From positions 124,311-188,310 of the forward strand of contig DEML01000009.1 of assembly GCA_002359185.1 (NCBI GenBank): 64,000 nucleotides of DNA. Reading direction: 5' to 3'. Both the position numbers and the translations under genes were made by a program. The stretch is from Planctomycetaceae bacterium UBA2671 (GTDB lineage Bacteria > Planctomycetota > Planctomycetia > Planctomycetales > Planctomycetaceae). The stretch's first letter is position 1. Every line of letters starts with the position of its first letter. The notes below the pieces were generated by a model. The model was given only the letters and a program-made list of their open reading frames with translations. It did not search any database and was not told the origin of the DNA. Shown one piece after another: positions 1 through 8,463 of the stretch.

Positions 1-50
1 CTCGAAAAAACTTTAATCGAAATCACCGCTTACCTTTTTGGAGAACTTCA

Positions 51-1322
51 ATGAGTATTATTCAACCCGAGAATATGGATCGTCGTCACTTCATGCGGCA
101 CGTCGCCGCCAGTAGTGCGATGACTATTCCTGCGTTCCATTTCCTGAACCATCTGAACGCTAATGCCGCTGAAGTTCGCAAAAATCAGAAGGCTTGTGTC
201 CTGGTCTGGCTGGGTGGTGGTCCGCCAACAATTGATATGTGGGACTTGAAACCCGGTTCAAAGAACGGTGGAGAGTTCAAGCCAATCAGCACTGCTGGCG
301 ATCTGCAGATTTCTGAGCACATGCCCAAAATCGCTAAGCAGATGGACAGCCTGTCTGTCGTACGATCCATGAGCACACGTGAAGCCGATCACACACGTGG
401 TCGTTACTACATGCACACCGCTTATGTACCTAACCCGACTGTCATTCACCCTTCTTTCGGGTCTGTAGTCAGCCACACATTGGCTCCTCAGCGTAAATCA
501 CTGGAAATTCCTTCATTCGTCTCTATCGGTGGGGGTGCAGGAAGTGCCGGTTTCCTGGGCATGACTCACGCACCATTCGTCGTCGACAGCAACGGTCAGA
601 TTCGCAATGTCGATTCTGACGGCACCGACAAGCGTCGTCTCGAACAGCGACTTGCGATGTGGGATGTTGTTGAAAGCGGTTTCATCAACTCAGACCGGGG
701 CGATTTGCCGCAGGCTCACAAAGATGTCTATCGCAAAGCCGTCAACCTGATGACCTCTTCTCAAATGGAGGCTTTCAAAGTCGCTAAAGAGGATCCAAAA
801 ATTCAGGAAGCTTACGGTAACAATAATTTCGGTCGCGGCATGCTGATGGCTCGTCGTCTGATCGAAGTGGGCGTTCCGTTCATCGAAGTCAATCTGGGTG
901 GATGGGACCTGCATAACGATGTGTTCAACACATTGAGCAACCAGAGACTCCCAACTCTGGATCAGGGCATTGCCGCCTTGACACAGGATCTGAAGAGCCG
1001 TGGTATGCTGGATGATGTTGTCATCGTCTGTATGGGTGAGTTTGGTCGTACACCACGTATTAATCAGAATGTGGGACGCGATCACTGGGCCTCCAGCTGG
1101 TCACTCATGATCGGTGGTGGTGGACTCAACGGCGGAATCGCTGTTGGTCAGACCGACAAAGATGGTGTTGGTATCGAAAGCCAGAGCTATCTTCCAGGCG
1201 ATGTCTGGGCGACCGTCAGCAAAGCCATGGGCATTCCATTGAACATCGTTCACACTTCAAAGCGTGGCCGACCAATGAAAATTGCCAACGGCGGAACTCC
1301 AATCGAAGAACTGATCAGCTAA
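51..1322 (+). CDS. DUF1501 domain-containing protein, Tat-exported
   Basis: A 423-residue protein of the DUF1501 family, which is related to the alkaline phosphatase/sulfatase fold and is abundant in Planctomycetes. The N-terminus has a twin-arginine-like motif (DRRHFMRH, about residues 9-16) followed by a hydrophobic stretch ending near NANAA, so export by Tat is likely. The family-typical core is visible: [18 protein letters not shown] near the start, [10 protein letters not shown] in the middle, and [13 protein letters not shown] then GRDHW towards the end. The start is supported by GGAGA six bases upstream. DUF1501 genes usually pair with DUF1549/DUF1553 genes; here that partner lies two genes downstream at 2046-4232. 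The biochemical activity of the family is not established, so the call is at family level. Confidence 0.93.
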   Translation: MSIIQPENMDRRHFMRHVAASSAMTIPAFHFLNHLNANAAEVRKNQKACVLVWLGGGPPTIDMWDLKPGSKNGGEFKPISTAGDLQISEHMPKIAKQMDSLSVVRSMSTREADHTRGRYYMHTAYVPNPTVIHPSFGSVVSHTLAPQRKSLEIPSFVSIGGGAGSAGFLGMTHAPFVVDSNGQIRNVDSDGTDKRRLEQRLAMWDVVESGFINSDRGDLPQAHKDVYRKAVNLMTSSQMEAFKVAKEDPKIQEAYGNNNFGRGMLMARRLIEVGVPFIEVNLGGWDLHNDVFNTLSNQRLPTLDQGIAALTQDLKSRGMLDDVVIVCMGEFGRTPRINQNVGRDHWASSWSLMIGGGGLNGGIAVGQTDKDGVGIESQSYLPGDVWATVSKAMGIPLNIVHTSKRGRPMKIANGGTPIEELIS

Positions 1323-1360
1323 TCAATCTCTTCTGGAGTACAACACGATTTGCTTCAATC

Positions 1361-1388
1361 ATGGGAACCCGCACGGGTTCCCATTTTT
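1361..1388 (+). terminator. Rho-independent terminator after the DUF1501 gene
   Basis: Perfect stem ATGGGAACCC / GGGTTCCCAT with loop GCAC, followed by a T run. It lies 39 bases after the DUF1501 stop and separates it from the sigma factor gene. Confidence 0.85.
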
Positions 1389-1432
1389 GAAGAGCCTGCA
1401 ATACTTAATGAACACTGCATCTGGAAATTCGC

Positions 1433-2014
1433 GTGGGTAATATTCGGACAACCCCTCTTCATGAGGAAGCCTTTCCACAATCAGAAGGGCAAAACGACAC
1501 TGGCCCGGATGCCGCGTTTATCAAATCGTTTGTGAAGGTTCAACGACGTCTATATCTGTATCTGTTAGCCCAGACAGGTAACCCGAACTCAGCCGAGGAA
1601 ATCCTTCAGAATGCAAATGTAGTCGTTCTGGCTAAGTGGAAAGATTTTGAGCCCGGGACCAATTTCCTGGCTTGGGTCTATCGGATTGCCAGTCTGGAAG
1701 TGATGAAATTTCGCCAGAAATCGAGCCGCAACCGACTGATTTTTGACGATGATTATCTGGCAACGATTTCCAAAGCCGTTGAAGAAATCAGCGAAGGGGC
1801 AGATGAACGTCAGGCTGCCTTGGCAATCTGTATTCGAAAACTAAAAGCTCGGGATCGAGAGTTAATTCGCCTGCGGTATCAGCAGGGAAATGATGGACAA
1901 TCACTTTCCGATCAACTCAACCGTCCCTTGAACTCCATTTATCAATCCCTGGGAAGAATTCGCCGCACACTCATGAGTTGCATTGAGAAACAACTCGCCA
2001 CTGTCACCAGATAA
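1433..2014 (+). CDS. ECF-type RNA polymerase sigma factor (sigma-70 family)
   Basis: A 193-residue extracytoplasmic-function sigma factor. Region 2 is visible as [23 protein letters not shown] through [18 protein letters not shown], and region 4 as [32 protein letters not shown], a helix-turn-helix near the C-terminus. The pattern matches the sigma factors of the Rhodopirellula/Verrucomicrobium type. The start is GTG with a weak upstream GGAAA; there is no in-frame ATG before region 2, so a GTG start is the best choice. It is followed 31 bases later by a membrane protein with an anti-sigma-like N-terminus (2046-4232), so the two probably form a sigma/anti-sigma pair. The target promoters cannot be seen from the window. 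Confidence 0.92.
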   Translation: MGNIRTTPLHEEAFPQSEGQNDTGPDAAFIKSFVKVQRRLYLYLLAQTGNPNSAEEILQNANVVVLAKWKDFEPGTNFLAWVYRIASLEVMKFRQKSSRNRLIFDDDYLATISKAVEEISEGADERQAALAICIRKLKARDRELIRLRYQQGNDGQSLSDQLNRPLNSIYQSLGRIRRTLMSCIEKQLATVTR

Positions 2015-2045
2015 ATAGCTGTCTGTTACCACTACGATCCGAATC

Positions 2046-4232
2046 ATGAACGACCTGCACACACATCATCGAAGACTTTGCGAACTTGCCGATTGCATCT
2101 GCGACGGCCGGCTCGATGAAGCTGCCGCTGTCGAGTTGCAACAGTTGATCAAAGAGGATGAATCTGCAGCTGAGGTTTTCGCACAGTATCTTGAATTGCA
2201 CTCAAATCTGTTTTGGGACCTGGGAACTTTTCCATCAGATGTACAAAGCTCTTCTCAGCAAGACTCCACAGCTCCGATGCAGGCCTTAATGGATGATCTG
2301 CTCACAGAAGCGGCATTAAGCCAGCATGTGATTCCTGAGGATAAGAGACTCGTAAAACCAGCGCGGCGATTGCTCTCCGGGACAGGAGCAATTCTGGCGA
2401 CATCGCTGGCTCTCTTTCTGACTTTTAGTGCGGGAATTCTCTGGTGGACACAATACTCCCCTGCTCCAAACCCGAATTTTGTCGAGAATAATCCAGCCGT
2501 TGAACCTCAGGTTATCGAGTCTCAAGAAGAGAAACGAACTGAAGAGAATCCAGTGCTGGCAGAGAATGAACTGCCCCCTGAACTTCCAAAAATTGACTGG
2601 GACCACCCTCCGCTGAAATCTCAGCCGGTCACCGTCAATGTGGTTGAAGGGAGTCCCACACAAAAACCTGCTGAAGTACTCGGAGTGGCTTATTCGAATG
2701 ATCAGGATGTCATCAACTCAATCAATGAACGTATTAGCATGGGCTGGAAGGACTGGCAGGTTCAGCCTTCTCCCAAAGCTGACGACTACGAGTGGGCACG
2801 CCGTGTTTATCTCGATCTGGCAGGACGAATCCCGACGGAAGCAGAACTCAATACCTATCTGAATAATTCTTCAGAGCAGCGGGATCAGGAATTAGTAGAC
2901 CAACTGATTGAGTCCCCAGCATTTGCACTGCAATGGTCCACAACCTGGACAAGACTACTGGTCGGTCGTGCTCCCAATGAACGGGTGGACCGCCTCTCTC
3001 TGCAAAAATATCTGCACGAAGTGGCTGAGTCGAATCGTTCGTGGAGCAATGTGGTTGAAGAAATGATCGCGGCTAAGGGAAATCCGCAGCAAAATGGAGC
3101 CGCAAATTTTCTGGTCGCACATTTGAATAATCAAGCGGTCCCGGCGACTGCCTTTGTCGCCAAAACATTGATGGGTTATCAAATCCAATGTGCTCAATGC
3201 CACCATCATCCCTTTTACGCTCTGTCTCAAAAAGAGTTCTGGGAGTTAAACAGTTTCTTCAAGCAGGCAGTCGTCACTCAAGTGGACCAGCCACAGGAAG
3301 CAGCTCCCACCTATCTCCTGCAAGATCGTCCAACTGCTGGCCCCACTTACTATGAAACTCGATTCGGTGTCATGCACGCCGCGTTTCCGAAATATAATGG
3401 TCAGGAAGTCGTCGATGATGAAAAGACCTCCCGCCGCGAGCAACTGGCTGGTCTGCTCACTTCTGGAGACGATCCCTTGATTGCCCAGGCATTTGTCAAT
3501 CGGACATGGTCGATGCTGTTTGGATACGGATTCACACAACCGGTTGATGACTTGGGACCACACAACCCGGCGACACATCCCGAATTATTTTCGACATTGA
3601 GCCGTTCGTTTGTCGCCTGCGATTATGACATCAAACGTCTCTACCGCTGGATTTGCCTGTCAGAACCTTATCGACTTTCCAGCCAGATGATTGCAGAAAA
3701 CCGTGAGGATAATCCTGCTCAAGGAACTCCTGCTGCTTTCTCACGGATGTATTTCAAATCGCTTTCTCCAGAACAGCTTTATGATTCCCTACAGGCCGTA
3801 GCCGGGGAGTTAGACGACCGAAATCAACAATGGCCACTGCATGTGACCGAGCGTGATCAATGGGTTTCACAGTTTGTCAGTTCTTATGAAAATGACGAGA
3901 ACGATGAAGAAAACCATTTCGATGGGACGATCTCACAAGCACTCGTGCTCATGAATGGAGACCTGGTCGATCAAACCATTCGAACAGACCAGAATGACTT
4001 ACTCAAAGATCTGGTGAGCGAATCCATCTCCGACCAGAAAAAATTTGAGCGAATTTGCCTGACCGTGCTTTCCCGCAAACCGCGGCATCAGGAAATGGCA
4101 TTATTCCGACAGATTCAGGCCTCTCTGAGAGACGTGAAATCTCCTGCCGTCCGTCAGGATCTGCTTGCCAGTCGACTTTCCGACCTGCTCTGGGCATATC
4201 TAAACTCTAGTGAATTTATTATCAATCACTGA
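2046..4232 (+). CDS. Anti-sigma-like N-terminus fused to DUF1549/DUF1553 (PSD1-type) protein
   Basis: A 728-residue membrane protein in three parts. Residues 1-60 resemble the cytoplasmic anti-sigma/FecR N-terminus common in Planctomycetes (CELADCICDGRLDE, then LIKEDESAAEVF). A transmembrane segment lies at about residues 113-134 (ATSLALFLTFSAGILWW), followed by a proline- and glutamate-rich linker. The rest is DUF1549 (WARRVYLDLAGRIPTEAEL, and the haem-like CAQCHHHPF) and DUF1553 (REQLAGLLTSGDDPLIAQ, FVNRTWSMLFGYGF, VDDLGPHNPATHPEL). The order implies an inside sensor-partner domain and an outside DUF1549/1553 part. It sits 31 bases after the ECF sigma gene and near a DUF1501 gene, the usual DUF1549 partner. 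The family-level call is firm; the signalling role is inferred. Confidence 0.9.
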   Translation: MNDLHTHHRRLCELADCICDGRLDEAAAVELQQLIKEDESAAEVFAQYLELHSNLFWDLGTFPSDVQSSSQQDSTAPMQALMDDLLTEAALSQHVIPEDKRLVKPARRLLSGTGAILATSLALFLTFSAGILWWTQYSPAPNPNFVENNPAVEPQVIESQEEKRTEENPVLAENELPPELPKIDWDHPPLKSQPVTVNVVEGSPTQKPAEVLGVAYSNDQDVINSINERISMGWKDWQVQPSPKADDYEWARRVYLDLAGRIPTEAELNTYLNNSSEQRDQELVDQLIESPAFALQWSTTWTRLLVGRAPNERVDRLSLQKYLHEVAESNRSWSNVVEEMIAAKGNPQQNGAANFLVAHLNNQAVPATAFVAKTLMGYQIQCAQCHHHPFYALSQKEFWELNSFFKQAVVTQVDQPQEAAPTYLLQDRPTAGPTYYETRFGVMHAAFPKYNGQEVVDDEKTSRREQLAGLLTSGDDPLIAQAFVNRTWSMLFGYGFTQPVDDLGPHNPATHPELFSTLSRSFVACDYDIKRLYRWICLSEPYRLSSQMIAENREDNPAQGTPAAFSRMYFKSLSPEQLYDSLQAVAGELDDRNQQWPLHVTERDQWVSQFVSSYENDENDEENHFDGTISQALVLMNGDLVDQTIRTDQNDLLKDLVSESISDQKKFERICLTVLSRKPRHQEMALFRQIQASLRDVKSPAVRQDLLASRLSDLLWAYLNSSEFIINH

Positions 4233-4302
4233 ATTTTTGCTTTTCTGAACAAGAATATACCCTATGAAATAAAGATTTGGCAGGTTTCTATTCGACTCTC
4301 CA

Positions 4303-4319
4303 TCGACCTTTATGGTCAA
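4303..4319. promoter_or_regulatory. Inverted repeat upstream of the sigma-54-type promoter
   Basis: The 17 bases TCGACCTTTATGGTCAA form an inverted repeat (GACC / GGTC around a 5-base centre) about 60 bases upstream of the promoter at 4372. An activator site is possible from the position only; no known consensus is matched. Confidence 0.3.
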
Positions 4320-4371
4320 TCAGACGTCAAATCTGCCTATTTTGAGCTCAATATCTCAGTCAAAACTGATC

Positions 4372-4386
4372 TGGTACAACCTTTGC
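4372..4386 (+). promoter_or_regulatory. Candidate sigma-54 promoter for the 53-residue membrane protein
   Basis: TGGTACAACCTTTGC fits the sigma-54 (RpoN) pattern TGGCAC-N5-TTGC: GG at 4373-4374 and GC at 4385-4386 with the required 10 bases between them, and only minor departures elsewhere. Transcription would start near 4398, about 33 bases before the ATG at 4431. Found by eye; promoter activity is inferred. Confidence 0.6.
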
Positions 4387-4430
4387 GTATTTCTCTTCCT
4401 ACGAAATGAATTTCAAAAAAGGAGAGAGAC

Positions 4431-4592
4431 ATGAGTACTCAACATATTCCTGAACGAGACAATGAATTCGGGCGGCATCCTGTGCCCAAATCCCAGGATG
4501 GAGAAAAGTCGATGGCTTTTTTGCTGACATATGCCACTTATTTCATTGTGGCCATTGTCGTAATAACGCTTGCAGTTTTAATGACCCGCTAA
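4431..4592 (+). CDS. Small single-span membrane protein, 53 residues, unknown function
   Basis: A short open frame of 53 residues. A polar N-terminal half (MSTQHIPERDNEFGRHPVPK) is followed by one strong hydrophobic helix (AFLLTYATYFIVAIVVITLAVLM, about residues 29-51) and a final Thr-Arg. AAAAGGAGAGAGAC immediately upstream is a near-ideal ribosome binding site, and a sigma-54-type promoter lies at 4372-4386. The short loop-free topology suggests an inner-membrane protein with its N-terminus in the cytoplasm. It faces the mlaD gene tail-to-tail with 50 bases between. I do not recognise the family. The combination of good promoter, good ribosome binding site and helix makes it a likely real gene. 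Confidence 0.75.
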   Translation: MSTQHIPERDNEFGRHPVPKSQDGEKSMAFLLTYATYFIVAIVVITLAVLMTR

Positions 4593-4642
4593 ATTTAGCT
4601 CTCTCTCTTCATAAAAATTGAGAGCGTCAATCAAGCATATTT

Positions 4643-5827
4643 TCAAGGCGTATAGCGATTATTACCGCTAACAGGTCCACGAAGATTTGTGGGAGCAGTA
4701 GAGGAGGCGGGCTGAATAATCGCCTCCTTGATTCCAGAAGATCCCTTCAAGTATCCACTCACTCCGAGAACTTCAGGGTGCCTGGCGATTTTATCGCTGA
4801 AGATCTGCATGTCCCGCATGATTGGCTCCAAATTTCGCAAAAGTGAGGCCAGCGAAGCGGAGGAGGTCTGCATGTTCTGATACAACTGGGGATCTCGTGC
4901 CAATCGCTGAATTGAGCCATCCCCTTCATTGAGTTGTTTACTAAACGCAGAAAGCTGGGTCAATGTCTGGTTAAGTGATGCCAGACTTGTTGTCACCCCC
5001 ACAACCAACTGGTCGGAATTTGCAGCAATGGGATTGGTGACCGTCTCCAGATTATCCATGGTATTTCCCAGCGACGTGACCGCCTTATTTGTAGTGGCAA
5101 TCGTCTGCTGGGTCTGTTGGATGAGAATATCTGTTTGCTGCATCAGATGCGGCAAGGCAACCATCGCCTGTTTGACTGACTGCTGAAGCTGGGGATCAGC
5201 AATAAATTTATTCGCCTCATCGAGTGTGACAGAAGCCTTTTGCATCGCCAGGGTGAGTTGCCGAAGTGAGATGGCTGCATGCTCGACCATGTCGTCGATC
5301 GATCCCTGATTGGTTTCAATCAGAGAATTGACATTCCGAGCCACCTTCTGCCATTCCTCGCTGGTAGCCGCGAATGATTTCATCGTTTCATTCATGCGGC
5401 TTTCAAGTTTCTGGATCGCGGCCAGCGGATCCTGCTGATTAACTCCTCGAAAGAGATAACCTGTAGAGACAATCTGGTCACTTGTGCCGATGGAAAACTC
5501 AATATGGGCATCTCCTAGCAGCGAGGAGATAATTTGCGGTTTTGAGTCTTCAGCCAGCTTAAAACGTTCTCGAATTTCAACAACAACCACGACTTTACGA
5601 GTCTTTTGATTGATCGAAACTTCTCGAACGCGACCAATCGGGATTCCAGACTGCTTCACGGGAGTGCCCGGGTTGACGCCGGAAAGTTCATCAAACTGAA
5701 TCCCTACGACATACCGCGGTTCAGTATAGCGATCCAGTTTTCCGAACTGAATCGTCAAGATCACGCCGGTAATCACGGCTGCAATGACAAACAATCCGAC
5801 ACGGAATTGGAGCTGACGTTGCGACAT
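4643..5827 (-). CDS. mlaD: MlaD family (MCE domain) lipid transport protein
   Basis: A 394-residue periplasmic substrate-binding component of an Mla-type phospholipid transporter. It begins with one N-terminal membrane anchor ([21 protein letters not shown]) followed directly by the MCE domain ([28 protein letters not shown]..., ending near IEFSIGTSD). The remaining 250 residues are rich in Gln, Leu, Asn and Thr and look helical or coiled coil, including [15 protein letters not shown], as in longer MCE proteins that form tunnels. It is the third gene of the minus-strand operon mlaE-mlaF-mlaD, 57 bases after mlaF. No clear ribosome binding site precedes the ATG. No MlaC or MlaB gene is in the window. 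Family call firm. Confidence 0.92.
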   Translation of the reverse strand: MSQRQLQFRVGLFVIAAVITGVILTIQFGKLDRYTEPRYVVGIQFDELSGVNPGTPVKQSGIPIGRVREVSINQKTRKVVVVVEIRERFKLAEDSKPQIISSLLGDAHIEFSIGTSDQIVSTGYLFRGVNQQDPLAAIQKLESRMNETMKSFAATSEEWQKVARNVNSLIETNQGSIDDMVEHAAISLRQLTLAMQKASVTLDEANKFIADPQLQQSVKQAMVALPHLMQQTDILIQQTQQTIATTNKAVTSLGNTMDNLETVTNPIAANSDQLVVGVTTSLASLNQTLTQLSAFSKQLNEGDGSIQRLARDPQLYQNMQTSSASLASLLRNLEPIMRDMQIFSDKIARHPEVLGVSGYLKGSSGIKEAIIQPASSTAPTNLRGPVSGNNRYTP

Positions 5828-5884
5828 GGCAAAAACTATACGGTTGGAATAAAAAAAATCGAGCGAATGGAAATGGCGGTATTG

Positions 5885-6691
5885 TTACGCGGCACTCAAT
5901 TCCTGTAAACGTCGACTTGCATCCCCATGGACGAAGGAATAAACGCGAACATCATCTGCGTGAAATGCGTCCTCAGCCGTTCCAGAATAGATAACCTGAT
6001 TCTCTCCATCGGGCAGTCGCGAAAGCGGATAGAGCATCACAATTCGATCGGCTACTTTCTGAACGGTGTGCATGTCGTGCGTGACGACGATACTTGTTAC
6101 CGGACGTTGTTCACGAACGGAAATGATTAATTCATTGATCACATCGCTCATCACAGGATCGAGTCCGGTGGTCGGTTCATCGTAAATGATGATGTCCGGC
6201 GAGATCGCTAAAGCTCTTGCCAGACCGACTCGTTTTCGCATACCACCAGACAACTCAGCTGGCATTTTCGAACTGACATCGCCGTTCAAGCCGACATCGA
6301 CCAGCCGAGCATGAACAATGTCGTGTATTTCCTGGTCTTTTTTGCGAGTGTTTTGGCGTAATCCAAAGGCCACATTTTCGAACACATTCAAACTGTCGAA
6401 CAAGGCGGCTGACTGAAACAGATAGCCGATTCGCAATCGCTGTTTCAATTTCTCCGCTGGCTTCAAACGCTTGACATCGACACCCCGCCACATGACATCA
6501 CCAGAAGTGGGTTCCAGCATGCCAGCGAGAAGTTTTGTGGTGACGCTTTTCCCGCAGCCACTTTCCCCAATTAACACCAGCGTTTCGCCTGCCTGAACCT
6601 GCAAACTGATATCACTGAGAACCCCCTGCCCCCCAAAAGACCGGGAGACATGATTCAATTCCAGAATTGGAGTTTGATGATCGGAATTCAT
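5885..6691 (-). CDS. mlaF: Mla-type ABC transporter ATP-binding protein
   Basis: A 268-residue cytoplasmic ATPase that powers the Mla-type lipid transporter. Walker A is GESGCGKS (residues 42-49), the ABC signature is LSGGMRKR, Walker B is [13 protein letters not shown], and the switch His follows in VVTHDMHT. The length and the phrase [13 protein letters not shown] fit the MlaF/Ttg2A branch. It lies between mlaE (upstream) and mlaD (downstream) on the minus strand. The 205-base gap to mlaE holds a paired palindrome, a second hairpin and a heptamer tandem repeat, so co-transcription across the gap is likely but not certain. Confidence 0.94.
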   Translation of the reverse strand: MNSDHQTPILELNHVSRSFGGQGVLSDISLQVQAGETLVLIGESGCGKSVTTKLLAGMLEPTSGDVMWRGVDVKRLKPAEKLKQRLRIGYLFQSAALFDSLNVFENVAFGLRQNTRKKDQEIHDIVHARLVDVGLNGDVSSKMPAELSGGMRKRVGLARALAISPDIIIYDEPTTGLDPVMSDVINELIISVREQRPVTSIVVTHDMHTVQKVADRIVMLYPLSRLPDGENQVIYSGTAEDAFHADDVRVYSFVHGDASRRLQELSAA

Positions 6692-6710
6692 TGTTCGATA
6701 GTTGATAACC

Positions 6711-6780
6711 TGTAGGTCAGGCTATGCCTGACTGGATTAATTATGGACGTCTTAGTTCGTCAGGCAGTGCCTGACCTACA
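6711..6780. repeat. Paired palindromic repeat, family A (GTAGGTCAGGC...)
   Basis: Two 22-base hairpins face each other, at 6711-6732 (TGTAGGTCAGGCTATGCCTG...) and 6759-6780, matching in 20 of 22 positions as an inverted pair around a 26-base centre. Single half-copies of the same unit lie at 35771, 58694 and 61741. It is intergenic, within the mla operon. It looks like a small non-autonomous palindromic element. Confidence 0.85.
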
Positions 6781-6789
6781 CCTCTTTTG

Positions 6790-6812
6790 TTGGGTTACGC
6801 TTCGCTAACCCA
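6790..6812. repeat. Intergenic hairpin repeat TTGGGTTA...TAACCCAA
   Basis: TTGGGTTA and TAACCCAA flank CGCTTCGC-type loop bases, and the hairpin is followed by CCTACAA. It immediately follows the family A element in the mlaE-mlaF gap and looks like another short palindromic element. Confidence 0.7.
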
Positions 6813-6836
6813 ACCTACAACTTGATACATTTGTCA

Positions 6837-6896
6837 CTTCCGCCTTCCGCCTTCCGCCTTCCGCCTTCCGCCTTCCGCCTTCCGCCTTCCGCCTTC
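6837..6896. repeat. Tandem repeat, eight copies of heptamer CTTCCGC
   Basis: Eight perfect copies of CTTCCGC (6837-6892) plus a partial CTTC run exactly to the stop codon of mlaE at 6897. On the transcribed strand the unit reads GCGGAAG. It is noncoding, and seven is not a multiple of three. Confidence 0.95.
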
Positions 6897-7715
6897 TTAT
6901 GCCGAATCCAGCCAGATATAAACCTGTGACAAGACAACGCCGGCCAGAAAGTCGAGGAAGAGAATCAGCACGAAGGAGAAAACAAAAGTTTGCGTAGCCG
7001 CGGTTCCAACTCCCTGAGCCCCGGCTTTGGCATGAAATCCACGGTGACAGGAAACCAGAGCGATAGCCGCTCCGAAGGAAATGCTTTTCAGAATTCCCGA
7101 ATAGACATCTAATAGAGAAATATAGGCATAAGTGTGATACCAGTAGTAGTAGCTGTTAATGCCGAGGATTGTTGCGGAGAAAATCCAGCCACACAGCATG
7201 CCAACGGAATCGGCAATGATGGTCAGCATCGGAATCAGCAGTACACACCCTAGAAATCGAGGGACAACCAGATACTGAATCGGATCTGCTCCCAATGCTT
7301 CCAGGGCATCGATCTGTTCGGTGACACGCATTGTCCCGAGTTCAGCTGCGATGGCACTGCCCACACGACCGGCCAGCATTGTCGCTGCCAATACAGGGCC
7401 GAGTTCTTTGACGAGGGTCATATTGACGACTGAACCCAAACGGGATTCCATGTGCATTACACGGAGCTGATCGAAGGACTGCACGGCCAGAACCATGCCG
7501 ATAAAACCACCGGTCACCATCACAACAGGCAGACTCAACACGCCAATCTGATAGAGATTCGTCCAGAGGACATTCCCTCTCGGCCAGCGGGAAAACGTCC
7601 AGCGAAGTGTCAACAAGGCAAACAGCGCAAAATCTCCTACGACCGACACGGGAGCTATCACTAACTCACCCAGCCAGACGATTGGATTCCAACGCTGTTC
7701 CTGAACGATTGACAT
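6897..7715 (-). CDS. mlaE: Mla-type ABC transporter permease
   Basis: A 272-residue inner-membrane permease of the MlaE family, first gene of the mlaE-F-D operon. Several membrane spans are visible, among them [42 protein letters not shown] and the final [19 protein letters not shown]. The family-typical segment [27 protein letters not shown] is intact. The frame stays open 42 codons further upstream (to 7841), but that stretch is Cys/Arg-rich and unlike MlaE, whereas starting at the ATG at 7715 gives the usual family length of about 260-270. The stop codon abuts a heptamer tandem repeat. Confidence 0.92.
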   Translation of the reverse strand: MSIVQEQRWNPIVWLGELVIAPVSVVGDFALFALLTLRWTFSRWPRGNVLWTNLYQIGVLSLPVVMVTGGFIGMVLAVQSFDQLRVMHMESRLGSVVNMTLVKELGPVLAATMLAGRVGSAIAAELGTMRVTEQIDALEALGADPIQYLVVPRFLGCVLLIPMLTIIADSVGMLCGWIFSATILGINSYYYWYHTYAYISLLDVYSGILKSISFGAAIALVSCHRGFHAKAGAQGVGTAATQTFVFSFVLILFLDFLAGVVLSQVYIWLDSA

Positions 7716-8003
7716 TCGTTTGAACGTTTCCAATGCCAGTAAAAACCAACAAAATCTTCTTTGAGCCTGCCTCCGACATGAACAAAACAATGAACACGCC
7801 AGTGGAATGCTGCTTCTGGCGAAGCTTATCGATTCGAGCAAAACAGAGCGAGAGGAATTTTCTGGAGGAATCTCCTGAGAAGTCGTTCCGGTTTGACCTC
7901 TGTTTATGAGTTAGCTATAGTTTTCCAATAGTGAAATCGCGGCCACAAATAAGCAGCCGTCTCTTTTAGATTCAAGTCGATCTCAGAAAGTTTTTAGACT
8001 ACC

Positions 8004-8174
8004 ATGCCTCGTATTGAACGTGATCGGGAATTGGCGCGTAAGCGAACCCGCAAAGTGAAACTCGCTAAGTTCCGTGCCAAGTATCAAGCTGCCAAGAATG
8101 ACACTGAAAAGCAGGAAATTCTGGAAAAAGCCCGAAAAATCAGTCCATTTGTCGAGTTCGAAACTGCTGAGTGA
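8004..8174 (+). CDS. Small basic conserved planctomycete protein (DUF6800-like), 56 residues
   Basis: A 56-residue protein, very rich in Arg and Lys in its first half ([20 protein letters not shown]), then an alanine/lysine helix ([20 protein letters not shown]) and a short tail [10 protein letters not shown]. The N-terminal pattern is the one I associate with the DUF6800 family, known from Planctomycetes; that link is from memory. Its charge suggests nucleic acid or ribosome contact, but this is inference. It is a single-gene unit: mlaE lies upstream in the opposite direction, and a strong hairpin terminator follows 27 bases after the stop. Confidence 0.8.
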   Translation: MPRIERDRELARKRTRKVKLAKFRAKYQAAKNDTEKQEILEKARKISPFVEFETAE

Positions 8175-8201
8175 AACTGAACCGGACACACGGAATCATT
8201 G

Positions 8202-8241
8202 AATCGATCCTTATGCCGTGAAATGGGGATCGATTTCTTTT
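8202..8241 (+). terminator. Rho-independent terminator after the small basic protein
   Basis: Stem AATCGATCC / GGATCGATT (8202-8210 and 8227-8235) followed by TCTTTT, 27 bases after the stop codon of the 56-residue gene. Confidence 0.85.
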
Positions 8242-8335
8242 ATGCGCTCCGCTGGATTTCTTGTAACGAATCCCCTATTCGTGCCCCATCTCCGCCAAAG
8301 GCTAGTGGATTGTTCTATTCATAACTGGGGGTTGT

Positions 8336-8407
8336 GTGCCACTGGCTTCGCCAGTGCAAGTCGAGACGAACATTGAAGTTACGATGCACTGGCAAAGCCA
8401 GTGCCAC
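8336..8407. repeat. Paired palindromic repeat, family B (GTGCCACTGGCTTCGCCAGT)
   Basis: Two hairpins of about 23 bases, at 8336-8358 and 8385-8407, face each other as an imperfect inverted repeat around a 26-base centre. Each half is itself a palindrome (ACTGGC...GCCAGT). It sits between two convergent genes (8174 and 8464). The design is the same as families A and C, with a different sequence. Confidence 0.85.
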
Positions 8408-8463
8408 CCTAAAAATAAGATGGACCAGAGCACTAAGCCACTTTCAATAGATTGCACCTCTTT

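Noticed and set aside
4598..4624. GCTCTC/GAGAGC hairpin between the small membrane protein and mlaD as a terminator
   Set aside because: The stem is short with a large loop and no T run in either direction.
6837..6896. The heptamer array considered as a CRISPR-like or phase-variable coding repeat
   Set aside because: There are no spacers, the unit is only seven bases, and it lies outside the coding sequence after the mlaE stop.
7716..7841. Upstream extension of mlaE to 7841
   Set aside because: The extra 42 residues are Cys/Arg-rich, unlike the family, and make the protein longer than usual; the ATG at 7715 fits better.
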